Shown: positions 19,336 through 32,500, counted from the stretch's first letter. The stretch: DNA of 64,000 nucleotides from Tomocerus qinae (GCA_020055645.1 CM034546.1:11036001-11100000), one strand, 5' to 3'. Translations and numbers: made by a program. Notes: generated by a model from the sequence alone, not told the origin.

Positions 19336-22300
19336 ATTACTGTCCCCAAGAAATTCATTTCGTATTAATCTATAAACGTATGCCTAAGTATTACTGTAGA
19401 GATATTTTGTAGGGACAAAGTAGGAATAAATCGATTCACTACTTAACTAGAACATGAATGTCAATGTATCAAATTGTTACCATAAGTAATTGTGGTGCTA
19501 TTGCATGGGGACAAAACATATATGGCATATAGAAGCTGGGACAACATCTAAATTGTTGTTTATCATCGTTAAGGCCTACTTGAGATTAGTGTCCCTAGGA
19601 AATTGATCTACTATTTGCCTATAAATGTATGCTTAAGTGTAATTCTGGTACTATTTCATAGGGACAAAGCATAAAAAGCGTAGGAAAGCTGGGACAACAT
19701 CTAAATTGTTGTTTATCATCGTTAAGGCCTACTTGAGATTTGTGTCCCTAGGAAATTGATCTACTATTTGCCTATAAATGTATGCTTAAGTGTAATTCTG
19801 GTACTATTTCATAGGGACAAAGCCTAAAAAGCGTAGGAAAGCTGGGACAACATCTAAATTGTTGTTTATCATCGTTAAGGCCTACTTGAGATTAGTGTCC
19901 CCAAGAAATTGATCTACTATTTGCCTATAAATGTATGCTTAAGTGTAATTCTGGTACTATTTCATAGGGACAAAGCATAAAAAGCGTAGGAAAGCTGGGA
20001 CAACATCTAAATTGTTGTTTATCATCGTTAAGGCCTACTTGAGATTAGTGTCCCTAGGAAATTGATCTACTATTTGCCTATAAATGTATGCTTAAGTGTA
20101 ATTCTGGTACTATTTCATAGGGACAAAGCATAAAAAGCGTAGGAAAGCTGGGACAACATCTAAATTGTTGTTTATCATCGTTAAGGCCTACGTGAGATTT
20201 GTGTCCCTAGGAAATTGATCTACTATTTGCCTATAAATGTATGCTTAAGTGTAATTCTGGTACTATTTCATAGGGACAAAGCATAAAAAGCGTAGGAAAG
20301 CTGGGACAACATCTAAATTGTTGTTTATCATCGTTAAGGCCTACTTGAGATTAGTGTTCCCAAGAAATTGATCTACTATTTGCCTATAAATGTATGCTTA
20401 AGTGTAATTCTGGTACTATTTCATAGGGACAAAGCATAAAAGGCGTAGGAAAGCTGGGACAACATCTAAATTGTTGTTTATCATCGTTAAGGCCTACTTG
20501 AGATTTGTGTCCCTAGGAAATTGATCTACTATTTGCCTATAAATGTATGCTTAAGTGTAATTCTGGTACTATTTCATAGGGACAAAGCATAAAAGGCGTA
20601 GGAAAGCTGGGACAACATCTAAATTGTTGTTTATCATCGTTAAGGCCTACTTGAGATTTGTGTCCCTAGGAAATTGATCTACTATTTGCCTATAAATGTA
20701 TGCTTAAGTGTAATTCTGGTACTATTTCATAGGGACAAAGCATAAAAAGCGTAGGAAAGCTGGGACAACATCTAAATTGTTGTTTATCATCGTTAAGGCC
20801 TACTTGAGATTAGTGTCCCTAGGAAATTGATCTACTATTTGCCTATAAATGTATGCTTAAGTGTAATTCTGGTACTATTTCATAGGGACAAAGCATAAAA
20901 AGCGTAGGAAAGCTGGGACAACATCTAAATTGTTGTTTATCATCGTTAAGGCCTACTTGAGATTAGTGTCCCTAGGAAATTGATCTACTATTTGCCTATA
21001 AATGTATGCTTAAGTGTAATTCTGGTACTATTTCATAGGGACAAAGCATAAAAAGCGTAGGAAAGCTGGGACAACATCTAAATTGTTGTTTATCATCGTT
21101 AAGGCCTACTTGAGATTAGTGTCCCTAGGAAATTGATCTACTATTTGCCTATAAATGTATGCTTAAGTGTAATTCTGGTACTATTTCATAGGGACAAAGC
21201 CTAAAAGCGTAGGAAAGCTGGGACAACATCTAAATTGTTGTTTATCATCGTTAAGGCCTACTTGAGATTAGTGTCCCCAAGAAATTGATCTACTATTTGC
21301 CTATAAATGTATGCTTAAGTGTAATTCTGGTACTATTTCATAGGGACAAAGCATAAAAAGCGTAGGAAAGCTGGGACAACATCTAAATTGTTGTTTATCA
21401 TCGTTAAGGCCTACTTGAGATTAGTGTCCCTAGGAAATTGATCTACTATTTGCCTATAAATGTATGCTTAAGTGTAATTCTGGTACTATTTCATAGGGAC
21501 AAAGCATAAAAAGCGTAGGAAAGCTGGGACAACATCTAAATTGTTGTTTATCATCGTTAAGGCCTACTTGAGATTTGTGTCCCTAGGAAATTGATCTACT
21601 ATTTGCCTATAAATGTATGCTTAAGTGTAATTCTGGTACTATTTCATAGGGACAAAGCATAAAAAGCGTAGGAAAGCTGGGACAACATCTAAATTGTTGT
21701 TTATCATCGTTAAGGCCTACTTGAGATTAGTGTCCCTAGGAAATTGATCTACTATTTGCCTATAAATGTATGCTTAAGTGTAATTCTGGTACTATTTCAT
21801 AGGGACAAAGCCTAAAAAGCGTAGGAAAGCTGGGACAACATCTAAATTGTTGTTTATCATCGTTAAGGCCTACTTGAGATTTGTGTCCCTAGGAAATTGA
21901 TCTACTATTTGCCTATAAATGTATGCTTAAGTGTAATTCTGGTACTATTTCATAGGGACAAAGCATAAAAAGCGTAGGAAAGCTGGGACAACATCTAAAT
22001 TGTTGTTTATCATCGTTAAGGCCTACTTGAGATTAGTGTCCCTAGGAAATTGATCTACTATTTGCCTATAAATGTATGCTTAAGTGTAATTCTGGTACTA
22101 TTTCATAGGGACAAAGCATAAAAAGCGTAGGAAAGCTGGGACAACATCTAAATTGTTGTTTATCATCGTTAAGGCCTACTTGAGATTAGTGTCCCTAGGA
22201 AATTGATCTACTATTTGCCTATAAATGTATGCTTAAGTGTAATTCTGGTACTATTTCATAGGGACAAAGCCTAAAAAGCGTAGGAAAGCTGGGACAACAT

Positions 22301-22770
22301 CTAAATTGTTGTTTATCATCGTTAAGGCCTACTTGAGATTTGTGTCCCTAGGAAATTGATCTACTATTTGCCTATAAATGTACGCTTAAGTGTAATTCTG
22401 GTACTATTTCATAGGGACAAAGCCTAAAAAGCGTAGGAAAGCTGGGACAACATCTAAATTGTTTTTTATCATCGTTAAGGCCTACTTGAGATTAGTGTCC
22501 CTAGGAAATTGATCTACTATTTGCCTATAAATGTATGCTTAAGTGTAATTCTGGTACTATTTCATAAAGACAAAGCCTAAAAAGCGTAGGAAAGCTGGGA
22601 CAACATCTAAATTGTTGTTTATCATCGTTAAGGCCTACTTGAGATTAGTGTCCCTAGGAAATTGATCTACTATTTGCCTATAAATGTATGCTTAAGTGTA
22701 ATTCTGGTGCTATTCTGTATGGACAAAGCATAAGTTACATATAAAAGCTGGGTCAACATCTAATTTGTTG
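19336..22770 (+). repeat. Satellite B, left arm (153-bp unit, ~21 copies)
   Basis: gggacaaagc starts at 19661, 19814 and 19967, an exact 153-bp period. Central units are almost identical; the outermost units (19336-19500 and 22690-22770) are diverged. Each unit has an internal hairpin, acaaca-tctaaat-tgttgt, and the words gtgtccctagg and gggacaaagc. It is the inverted counterpart of 37935-42430. Confidence 0.95.
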
Positions 22771-22859
22771 GTTATCATTATTAAGGCATCATTTTTAAAT
22801 TTGGCTGAAGTGTTATTATTTGAAGATAAATACGACTTACAAATATTAGAATCCATGAT

Positions 22860-23480
22860 ATAATTTTCCGTAGCCTACCATATGATATATTTCGCTTTTA
22901 TTACAACGAAGCTTTCTGTGGACCGCGAATAATATTCAAGGAATTTGTGCAACTCTTCCTAAATAAATGCTAATCTCGTTTGGACATCGAATAGGCTTCT
23001 GTAAATTGTCCAAGTAATTTACTCAGCACCAGACACAGGAAGCAGTTGTTGAATAATCTGCATTTTTTTACAAAGCATAAAAGAGAACTCATTTTATGTT
23101 TGCCGATAGTCTAAACAAAAGACGTGGGAACCAAAAAAAACTAAGGGAAGGAATGCTTGTGTAAACAAGATTTGCTTCAGACGTGTTGAAACTACTCATA
23201 GTATGAGTCATTTCATGTTTGCGAACAACATTGGCTTTGAACGTGACCATTACTTTGGTCTATAATTGAGCTAACCAATGCATGATATGGGATATTGCTG
23301 CAATAACCAAGGACATTTACTAACGTTGCTTGTCCAGTGATAAATTAAGCGATAAAAAAGTTGCTATTTATAAACCAGCTTTCCTTCGCACAAAATAGCC
23401 CCTTAGTCAACATAATTTCATCAATATTTTCAATAGTTTGAAATCGCTACACCACATAAGTGAGTATTAATTTATTAAAA
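22860..23480 (+). repeat. Direct repeat outside satellite B (core-side copy)
   Basis: Partner of 18580-19240. Noncoding, leading into the VPS4-like gene region. Confidence 0.75.
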
Positions 23481-23726
23481 TTAAATTGAATGATGATGAA
23501 TTAAAAATATAATTAAGTGGGGTCATTGCCACTGCACGAGAATACACATCCTTTAATTTACTTTAATAATTTAATATATTCATATTCAAAAGATGCACAT
23601 TGCACAGAAATATGCATCTAAACAGTTTATTATCTTTAACATTAAAATTTACAGGGTTTAGATTTTTAACGAGATGCAAATCTAAATACTATTACAATAA
23701 TTACAAATACGTGTAATTTCTGGTGA

Positions 23727-25387
23727 ATGGAGAAATCTGGATTACAAGAAGCTATCGAATTAGCTAAAAAGCCGAAGGATGTGGAGAACTCTCGCCAGGC
23801 TGTTACCCATTTTATTTCTGCGACTTCTGGGCTATTAGTCCTACATGCAAAGTAAATCCAAATAATTCCTGAAATTACAGAATCATTATGCATGGACTCA
23901 GAAAACCTTTGAATTAACCTTACCAATGTCGATTAATTCATTTAGTTCATTAGAAAACGATCTCCAACATTTGTACAGTTATTAGAATAGAATGGCAGGC
24001 ATTATAACGCCTAAAATGCGAATACTAATTAGAGTGGTGATCTAATCAACATGTAATGTAACATTTGATTATTGACAGACTCCGATTGTGGTAAGCAAGA
24101 GTGTGAGAAGATTTTAAGATGTGGAGTGTCCTTTTTGACAAAGTCAATTGGACTGATTGGAAAAGAGTCCACATCAAAAGCTGACGTGGAAAGCAAATAT
24201 CTTGTGGAGATAAACGACAACAATTCTATCAACACTGGTCTTCTCCCCTTTACTTCTTCCTATCGAAAAGATCATTGGAATGAAGTTAACGCTAAGAAGG
24301 TCTTTGGAGGAGCAACTAATTTGGCCAATTCAGTTTCCAGATCTTTTTAGAGAACATAAGAGTTGGCAATCTGTCCTTTGTATGGACCTACGGGGTTGCG
24401 TAAAATCTACTTTAGCGGCTTCCATAATAACAGAGATGCAAAATTAATTACATCTGCTTATCTCCGTCAAACCATCGTAGACAAATATTAAAGCGGTGGC
24501 ACTGAAAAACTGCTCCGTAAACACTTTGAAATGGCTTTGGCTAATCAGCCAGTTTTGCATTCTAATAGGTAACTAGAGCCACTGATACATCGTTGTAATA
24601 CAAAAAGAATGCAAGTGCACTCAAATCAAAACTATTTATTAGATGAAAATGGGATTCATTTATGAAAAAGAGAGAAGGAACGACATCAGAGGGGGATTTG
24701 AGAAATGAAAGCTACGAACTACTCAATCTTTTCAATAACATTAAAGGAACCCGTGTATTCGTCATAGGTCAAGAACACGTTGACTCAATTTATAATTCAT
24801 TTAAATAAATGTTATTTCTAAAGACAATTTAAAAATAACAATAATTTATAAACAATAATTTGTATGAAAGTAAATTTTTAATTGCTACTTATTCCAGGAA
24901 TTTCAAACATACCCGAAATTTGTGACACTGCATTTTTAAAACGCTTTGACAAAAAGGTATACTGTGGACTACCTAACAAAACGGAAAGGCGACTACTTTT
25001 ACAATCGCAGATTGGAAACCAACAACACAATATCTCGCATCGGGAATTTGAAAAAATAGCAGAACAAACTGCAGGGTAAACAATTTTAAAATTAAATTCA
25101 ATTTTCGTGGTCATGATGTTTTTTCATTTTAAATTGTTAGGTACACTGGGCACGATTTATTTTTGATATCAAAATCAGCTCGCAACATTGGCTTCAGACA
25201 GTTGTTGACAACCAAAACTGACGGAGAACTGGAGAAATATGAGATTGTTTTAAGAAAGGTGACAATTATATTATTTATATTGTTTTGGTAATCTCAGACT
25301 TATATTCTTATTAAGTATCTGTTTATAAATCCTTTTACATAGGATCACATAGATAAAGCCATGGAAGATATACGCCCTACTGTGTAA
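23727..25387 (+). pseudogene. VPS4-like MIT + AAA ATPase, decayed
   Basis: VPS4 disassembles ESCRT-III filaments. A MIT-like start is at 23727 (LQEAIELAKK, then RQAVTHFISATSGLL, to about 23850). The linker and beginning of the AAA domain are near 24072-24350 (DHWNEVNAKKV; PDLFREHK across 24333-24356). An eroded Walker A region (GCVKSTLAA) is near 24390-24417. FEMALANQPVL lies about 24527-24560. The sensor/arginine region IPEICDTAFLKRFDKKVYC is at 24906-24962, followed by the lid with EKIAEQTAG, YTGHDLFLISKSAR, and the terminal helix HIDKAMEDIRPTV ending at 25387. Two introns with GT-AG ends (25076 to about 25140; about 25259-25341) interrupt the 3' part. The 5' half has several stops and shifts; the 3' exons are clean. 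The meiotic-clade AAA assignment (VPS4/katanin/spastin) is firm, VPS4 itself less so. Probably captured host cargo. Confidence 0.72.
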
Positions 25388-26236
25388 AGCTCTCACATAT
25401 TGTAAAATACACGAGACTTCAAAAGCAATTTGCTGCGGCATGTAGAATCGTGTCTCCAGAAGTATTTGTCATTTTCTAATGGTTTCCAAAATGACTCAAA
25501 TTAATATAATACCATGCTATGATTTAATATGATATTTGCAGCCGTACTATACTTGAGTTGTGTTTCTATGTGTAATAAAAAAGATGATGCCTGATTGAAG
25601 ACAATAGAAAATTTAGTTTCATATTTGGCATCTCAATATGCGTATATTGTACTGCAGTAGCAGAGGAATTCCTTAGGATAAGATTCGATGAGTTGTAAAA
25701 GAGTTTTAGTTTAGGAGCCTTTTGGATGCATATAACCTAATAAGGTATAACACCTATGTACGCCCAATATACCCAGTACCTTCGTATTTTTGCAGCAATA
25801 AACGAAATAAACGTCAAAAACTTCTAATCATTAACTTATTCAACAATAAATGTGTCAATACAATTATAATAATATGTTAGCCCATATTATAGTTATAATA
25901 TTAGTTTATTATATTTTCCCTAATATTAGCTCTCACATGCTTAGGAGTAAGAATTAAAAGTTTATAATGTTTATTTATATTATTTGCCTAAACTAGTTAA
26001 CAATTAACAAAGATAAAAAAGGCTAAAAAAGGTTGTAACCCAGTAATCGATCTGATAAATCTTAAATTAGTAGAAATCTGACAATTAATACAATATATAA
26101 ATCCCACTAATTATAGAAATCAAAATTCACACATTCTGCCTAAATATAATGACCACGTACATATCATATCCAGAATTTAAACTTGTTATTATTACAGTGT
26201 AAATATAATAATAATAACTATCGAAACTTCTTTTCT
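25388..26236. other. Intergenic sequence between VPS4-like gene and innexin
   Basis: AT-rich, no supported gene. The convergent arrangement (VPS4-like on plus, innexin on minus) places both 3' ends here. Several aataaa words occur (for example about 25800-25810). Confidence 0.5.
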
Positions 26237-26289
26237 TCATCTTTGGTAGTATAAGCAAGATATGTAGAAATAGCACTTAACAGTTTGAC

Positions 26290-28235
26290 AAAAGAGAACA
26301 ATTTTTATTGAAATCAAACTATCAGGCTGTGGCTTCAGCCTTCCTCTACTTAGACTTTCAACGAAGTCTCGGTATAAATCCGCTCTTAGATTTTTACTAA
26401 GTAGTATCATTATATAAACAAAACCAAAATTTTGGATGTCTTGCCAAGTAAGCGATGTGTTCACGTTTTATGCATCCAGGCGCAGACAAATACTCAATAA
26501 AAATACTTGATTCGCCAATGTGGTATTAAAAATATTATCTGTATTGTGATTGAAATAGTAGATAAAATACCTACTGCTGCGATAACAAACCTAAGACAAA
26601 AAATGTAGCTTTAGGATAAGGCCAACAATGGTTAAAAACAGAATGCTTAAAAAATAAATTGTAAATTACCAAAGAAAGTAGTAAGCTAACTCGTTGTATC
26701 TGCTAGCATTGACGTCACAGATGGCAAAGGTGCGGAATAATGTATCGAATCTCTGTTTATCAGGAAAACAGTAAACTTTTTTTTTGGGAAACACGGCTGT
26801 TAAATCATCCTCGTTGAATATTTCTCCGGAAAGACATCTGAATCCATATGTAGAAAAGTCTGTTCTCCCTGGAGGAAGTAGCTAATGGCCGTTGTTTGTA
26901 ATACGGTTATCAATAAAAACAAACTTTCGCAAGTGCAAAAAAATTTCAAGAAATATGATCTATAATCAGATTGTAGAATAAATTCGATAGCCTTGAAAGC
27001 CAGAGTCTCCCTGTTCTTCCTCTTTCTTTGTCCGTTTTAGCCTTCTATTTTTTCATGGTTGAACGTGATATTGATTAATTTATCCGATTCAAAAATGCTT
27101 CCAAAGAAATTGTGGCAACAAAAATAAAAGTGACTGGACAGCAATTACAATTCCAGCAATTCCAAACCAGTTATGGTATTCGTAACTCCCTCTCTTTGCC
27201 GCCATCTAAATATATAAAAATCAAAACCAGTGTAACCATAAATACACGACATATACACGCTGTTATTTAAAAATCCTGAGGCATAACCTACGACTAATTT
27301 TTTTTAAATAGTTTGGTAGTAGAAATATTATTATGTTGATTACGAGAATGAACATTTTTAAGTAGAAGATTCATAGATGGTTCTATATTTAAAAATGAAC
27401 AAATAAGAAATTTAATATTGCTACAAAATATGAATACTACTGTATGCAACTATGTTTGCAACTATGTATGGATGAAAACCAAATAAAAAAACTATTGTAA
27501 ACCTATTCGGCTATTAATTTAAACAGAAATAAAATGTTGAGGAAATGACCATAAACGAGTTTAAATAAAACTAACAGCAGATTGTACACAGCTTTTATGA
27601 AGGCAGATTAAAAGTATAATAAATATGACTAAATCAAGTGAAAATGAAAGTACAGTATTTTATTTATCATTATCAAAATAGTTTCAAAGAATATAAATAT
27701 TGGTTAAAAAATCTAGAATTAAATTCAAAAGTTATTTTAAAGCAAAAATTTAATATTGACTACTGAAATGGCCAGACTTTTTAAAGTTTAGAGAAACTAA
27801 AAACCAGATTAATATTGGACCTTTAAAAATTAACAGGAATTACGAGTGGGATTAATATCGACTATTAAAATTAACAGAAATTAAAAGTGGACTAATATTG
27901 ACTATAAAAACTGATTCAAATTTAAATCTCACCGAAATTAGGTAGAGGTTTTGTGGGTGATCTATATGTTCCCAAATTTAGACAAGACAGTGGTGAGAAA
28001 ATTAGCAGTACTTATTTCGTCTTGTCCCGGAGATACTTTCTGAGCACGAATACGGGAACTGGACGAAACGGTGCTACCCAAAAGGAAAACACTAGCACCA
28101 ACGAAACATAAGAATCCTAATCTTGTATTTAGCACAAAACGAATATTAGTTGTTTTAGGCTTTTTCGCTTTTTGCCTGTCCCTATGTGGGCCAAAATACT
28201 CTTTTAGAGCGAAAACAGCGTTTGCAGACATTTTC
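26290..28235 (-). pseudogene. Innexin (gap-junction channel) gene, decayed
   Basis: Innexins are four-pass membrane proteins that form invertebrate gap junctions. On the minus strand, a possible first exon is at 28235-27962 (NAVF near the start; VLNTRLGFLCFVGASVFLLG as a first membrane helix). The strongest match is at 27190-27095: YHNWFGIAGIVIAVQSLLFL then LPQFLWKHF. This is the innexin second helix with its Y.W...F.....LF..P..LW pattern. Further downstream FPDKQRFDTLFRTFAIC (about 26775-26715) matches the second extracellular loop. LLSKNLRADLYRDFV (about 26400-26355) matches the conserved GKN.dp..Y.eF block near the end. Several lesions break it. Viral innexins exist in ichnoviruses, but the introns favour capture from a host genome. 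Confidence 0.7.
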
Positions 28236-28300
28236 AATCTATAGGTAAAGTACAGATAATAGATGTTGGAAAATAAATTATATAGATATATATGAGACAC

Positions 28301-28800
28301 AAATACACCGATGCAGAATGGAACGCCCGACCAACTGCAACTGAAGGTTTACAGTCCAGACTAGACACTCACATTCTAACGGACGGATGGGTTGCCACTT
28401 TTGATTTGAAAATATAAATCGGATCCTAAAAAAACTTTTTTTCCCTGGTGGGTGCTAAAATGAAACACTCCGACAATTGTGAACTACACTGATTGTCAAT
28501 ATATGATGTTTATATGTACGTAAATGTTTTGGCAAAAAGCTTTAAATGGAAGTTATTGGTAAATGTGAAAATAAGAGGTCTTGTATACTGTAATCACACC
28601 ATTTTGTTGTTCTCTAAATTGATAGTAGTTTATTGTGTCAATGTTTTCCTAATCTTATGATATTATGTAAGGATAAGTATTATACATAATTATGTGTGGA
28701 ATAATTTGCAAAAGTGCTGAAACAGATTACTGGTAACCCTGGTAGATTAGCACATGCTTAGATACATCGAGTTTGGCTGCCAATCCTTTTGTAATTTAAA
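28301..28800. other. Noncoding, upstream of innexin and RhoGEF-like fragment
   Basis: Divergent intergenic space. No gene or clear promoter motif recognised. Confidence 0.4.
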
Positions 28801-28806
28801 ATCCAA

Positions 28807-29110
28807 ATGCGCCAATCATTCAAGTTGAATCTGGATTTTTGTTATTCTTTTGATTGGAGTTTTAAATCAACAATGATAGTGTCATCAGTGTTTAAGGCAG
28901 TAGCAACTACCTGGCAACACAATTTTACGCTACTTGCTCATATAAAAGAGCAATATGCAGCACTTATACAAGAATATATTAAAGCTCATAAAACTGACAA
29001 AAAGTTTTGAAGATCATCTGGAACGAAACGGAAAATCTGAAAATCTACCATTAGCAAAATTCCTTATTTCTGGGAACAGAGGGTTGGAACAATCATTTTC
29101 TCTATTTAAG
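28807..29110 (+). pseudogene. Possible RhoGEF (DH domain) fragment
   Basis: An open frame 28807-29010 with continuation in another frame to a GT donor at 29111. The residues STMIVSSVFKAVATTW, YAALIQEYIKAHKTD and then LPLAKFLIS resemble the order in DH domains: a W...i..vF block, a Y..Y...y..A block, and the L.L..fLi..vQR block. The defining QRipRY motif is not visible before the presumed donor. It is damaged by at least one shift. If it is a DH domain it is a third captured host-type gene; it could equally be an unrelated helical protein. Confidence 0.3.
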
Positions 29111-30060
29111 GTAAGTTTTTCCTAATACCAAGTTGTTTGCGTGATGCTAATTAAAGGTGTAATCTTATCAACGGTAGCAGTTTCCAATTACCAAATGTAG
29201 GTAAAAAATTATCAATTTTTTAACATTTGAAATTAATTTATTAGCACATTATTTTTATTAACTTTGGCTTTTTAACAAATATTCTTCTGCTTTCCCGATT
29301 CAGAGAGAAAAGATGCATGTCGATCGTGTTTGTGGAATATGACAATAGACAATTTTTAGTCATTTTGGCTGAACTACTATTATAAAAATTCAAACAATAA
29401 CAATTAAAGAAATTATAGCAACATAATTTATGTATTATTTTCTTCCGGTCCATTTTCCTATTCGTAAAGAACTAGTGGTTCATCTGGAAACATTTATCTA
29501 TTCCTCTTTCTGAATCCTATTATGTTTGTCGTTTCTTAAAATAATTCCCAATCCACACAAAGCCATAAATGATTTATAGTGTCTCGCATCAGTTTTAATC
29601 CATCGCATGAATCATACCAAAATTAATATTCATTGATTCCAATTTCATGGCTCTTTTTCAAAGTTTCAGCCAATATTATAGCTATTCTCTTAGGATTAAA
29701 TTTCCAATAGCTTAATATTAGCTCCAATATCAATAGAGTAACCTGCTGCTGCAAAGGCTTTCTCCCTAGAGCCACACAACTTGAGTAAATATATTTTCAG
29801 TGACTTTTGACTATTTGCAAACAATAGCATCCGGGTACCTTTATTTCTTTAACACGTAATTTATGCATTATTTTCTTTCCGATTCACCTAGCATTGTCAA
29901 GTTGTAAGAAATTTAAGACAAATATACTGATTGAAGTAAGAATGCTCTAAAAGCGTTTACGTAGAACAGAAAAATTATTTGATACTCTATTATTACTTGA
30001 CAGGTTGGAGACAGCTTCTTGACAAAAAACTTTCGCCAAGTTTTTAAGGGACGGACTTAA
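29111..30060. other. No recognised gene
   Basis: AT-rich sequence with only short open frames on both strands. I see no domain, RNA or repeat. Confidence 0.45.
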
Positions 30061-30074
30061 TAAGGGCGATTACA

Positions 30075-32500
30075 AATAAGGAGCCCCCAAATTTGCTCAA
30101 CACCAAGCAAAGAAAGAGAAAATCACAGGCTGAAAATATAGACGATTCGGTGCTTAAGGAATACGTGGTGTACATCTTAAAAGGAAATAAAAAACTGATA
30201 TGGAGAAATCTGAAACAAGAAAAGGGAAACTGGACAGCTAAGCATGACCACGTCCTAGGATTGTATAGAAAGATCCGTCCAAAACGAGTCTACTACAAAA
30301 GATTCAGAATTTCAACTACTAAGCAAAACTGCGGCGAACCGTTAACCCCTGTCCAAAATGACGAAGAGAAAAAGTAAATCTAAATCAATTTTTACTTTAC
30401 TACTTATAATATTTTTTCAAACCTTTAACCATAGTTTGAATAATTGCAGGAGAGTATCTCCACCTTTGGCACCAAAAAGCACCCCCTCGACAGAAATACG
30501 AAAAAAGACAGTGAAAGCAGTCCACATACATTCCGAATCGACAAACGAAAATTTTTTTAAGGCCAAAAAGAGCCATCATCATCGAACATTCAAATAGAAC
30601 AGTCATTGGCCTGTCGAATCCAATAATTTGTATCGATTCCGTAAGAAAGATTTATAAAAACTGCACTAATGCTATGATTATTTATATTCCCAGGAATAAT
30701 TTGCTTTTATTTTTTACTAGGAATTGCAGAAAAAAGGGAAAAAAATACATGAGGGTCTTCTAGAGGATTTGAAAGAAGTAGACGATGCAATTGCTCTTTA
30801 CTGGAAGATATAAAAAGTAGATGCCAGAGAAGCACGGATTAATATTTCCCCCTTACAGTTTCGCCTGTACAGTTTTAGAGAATTTACTTTTCATTTTTTA
30901 ATTGTGGCATTTAAGTCAGGTACCAGCATGAGCAACAATCATCATCCTTCCTCAAGGGAGGCGTCGATCAAAGATCCTATCAAGATATATATTATATATT
31001 TACATATATTTGTAGGAAAATGATACTGTGATCATTGAACCTTTAACCGAGGCTGCTACTGATGGCTGTCTTCCCCAAAGGCTTTTAAACTATGAAAGTT
31101 AGCACCTCTCCCAATGATGATAAACAAAATGGATTCTCCCAAGCTAGTACAGAAAAAGTAAGCTGTTTAGCAAAATGAGTGTATACGATGTTTATATTAT
31201 ATTTTTTGTGTCGGAAATATTTTGCAATTATTACAAAATTTATCATGCAAGTATTAAAAATTCTATTATGTTTAGTTTTTTTAAATGGTATAACTGCATA
31301 GTGTTTAAAATAATATACAGTTTCCGGAAAGGGAATGTAATATAATTTTAAAAACCTAGCAAATAATTTAACCCTACAATTCTCTTAAATTTAAGTTTCG
31401 ACTATAAAGACTATTATAATTTCAGATCAGGAAAAAAACTGGGCAAGGGCCGATTAAAAAAAATTGATAAACCCATTTGTGTATGGCTGAAGAGAATACA
31501 AATTCCGTTCATCAAACGGAAAAATAAGGTACAATGTTTTATATATAATGTTGGCTCAAATAATAACAGTCCCATAATTTTTCGATTCTTCATTTTTCTA
31601 ATTTGCTTAAATATCTCTTATAGGATAATTCTAGCGTTGCTATTGCGAAAAAAGAAGATTCTTTTCTAAATTTAGATGTAGGAGCGAACTCCGAACACGA
31701 TGTCATATTGTAATGATTGAATTGCGAGAGCTTGTTAATATGGAAGATGATAGTATGACATTGTGTGCAACAAAGGAAGAAGCGGAAAAAATATCACAGG
31801 CTGAAGACATCATAAGAAGGAATGAAGGGCTCATAACAGCAACCAAAGAAAAACTTTTGTCAATGGAGCTACCTACGGCTGAAGGAAAAAAGACTGTTTC
31901 TGCCTACTTACCCAAGAGATGCAATTCCAGAACATCTTAAACGAAGTCATTCACTAAATTAGCACAAAAAGCTGATGGCTCGTGCTTTTATAGAGCAAAT
32001 GAGTTTAGCATTAACAGGTGTGGATGCATTATCTGTGCAAGAAATGAAGTTAATTACACTTGATTGGATGGTTAAAAACAGAAATACAATCGAGCCAAAG
32101 GCAACAAACATATTGAATATAACATGACGAAGAACTTTTCAACAAAGCACTTCAGTATAGTGCATATGCCGAAGACTATCACATTGGTGGCGTGGTCTGT
32201 GAATATGGGAATACCTATTCACTTTCATCAATCTATAAGCAATCCAGCCATTAATAAAATTTGGAGAAAAGAAACGGATATTTTCGAATCGGTATATCCC
32301 ATTATCAGGGATATACGGCGACCACCTATTTTAGTTCAGCATGTTGCCGCAGGCAGAAGTGAAAACTACACTGCTAACCACTACATTCCCTTATTGCCGA
32401 ATGAAAACGTTGCTACCGTTAAAGATAATTCCAACGAAGTGCAGTCAAAATCAAATTGCTCTACAGGTATTATATACAAGAAAAAATGAACCAGCGGCTA
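30075..32500 (+). pseudogene. OTU-type cysteine protease gene of the transposon, multi-exon, decayed
   Basis: A chain of coding-like segments on the plus strand separated by intron-like gaps. A basic N-terminal part (30093-30377) has no known domain. Short lysine-rich exons lie near 30460-30595, 30720-30815 and 31425-31528, then 31625-31935. The OTU domain starts at 31974 with DGSCFYRA, the catalytic Cys at 31983-31985, followed by MSLALTGVDALSVQEMK. The closing motif NHYIPLLP has its His at 32379-32381. OTU domains cut ubiquitin chains and occur in several large DNA transposons. The domain is spread over more than one frame. It may be the N-terminal part of the transposase gene below, since both lie on one strand. 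Confidence 0.6.

Noticed and set aside
19336-22770. CRISPR-like array
   Set aside because: Units are contiguous 153-bp copies without unique spacers, in a eukaryotic context.
23666-23926. 86-codon minus-strand open frame
   Set aside because: It is antisense to the MIT-like start of the VPS4-like gene, which makes better sense on the plus strand.
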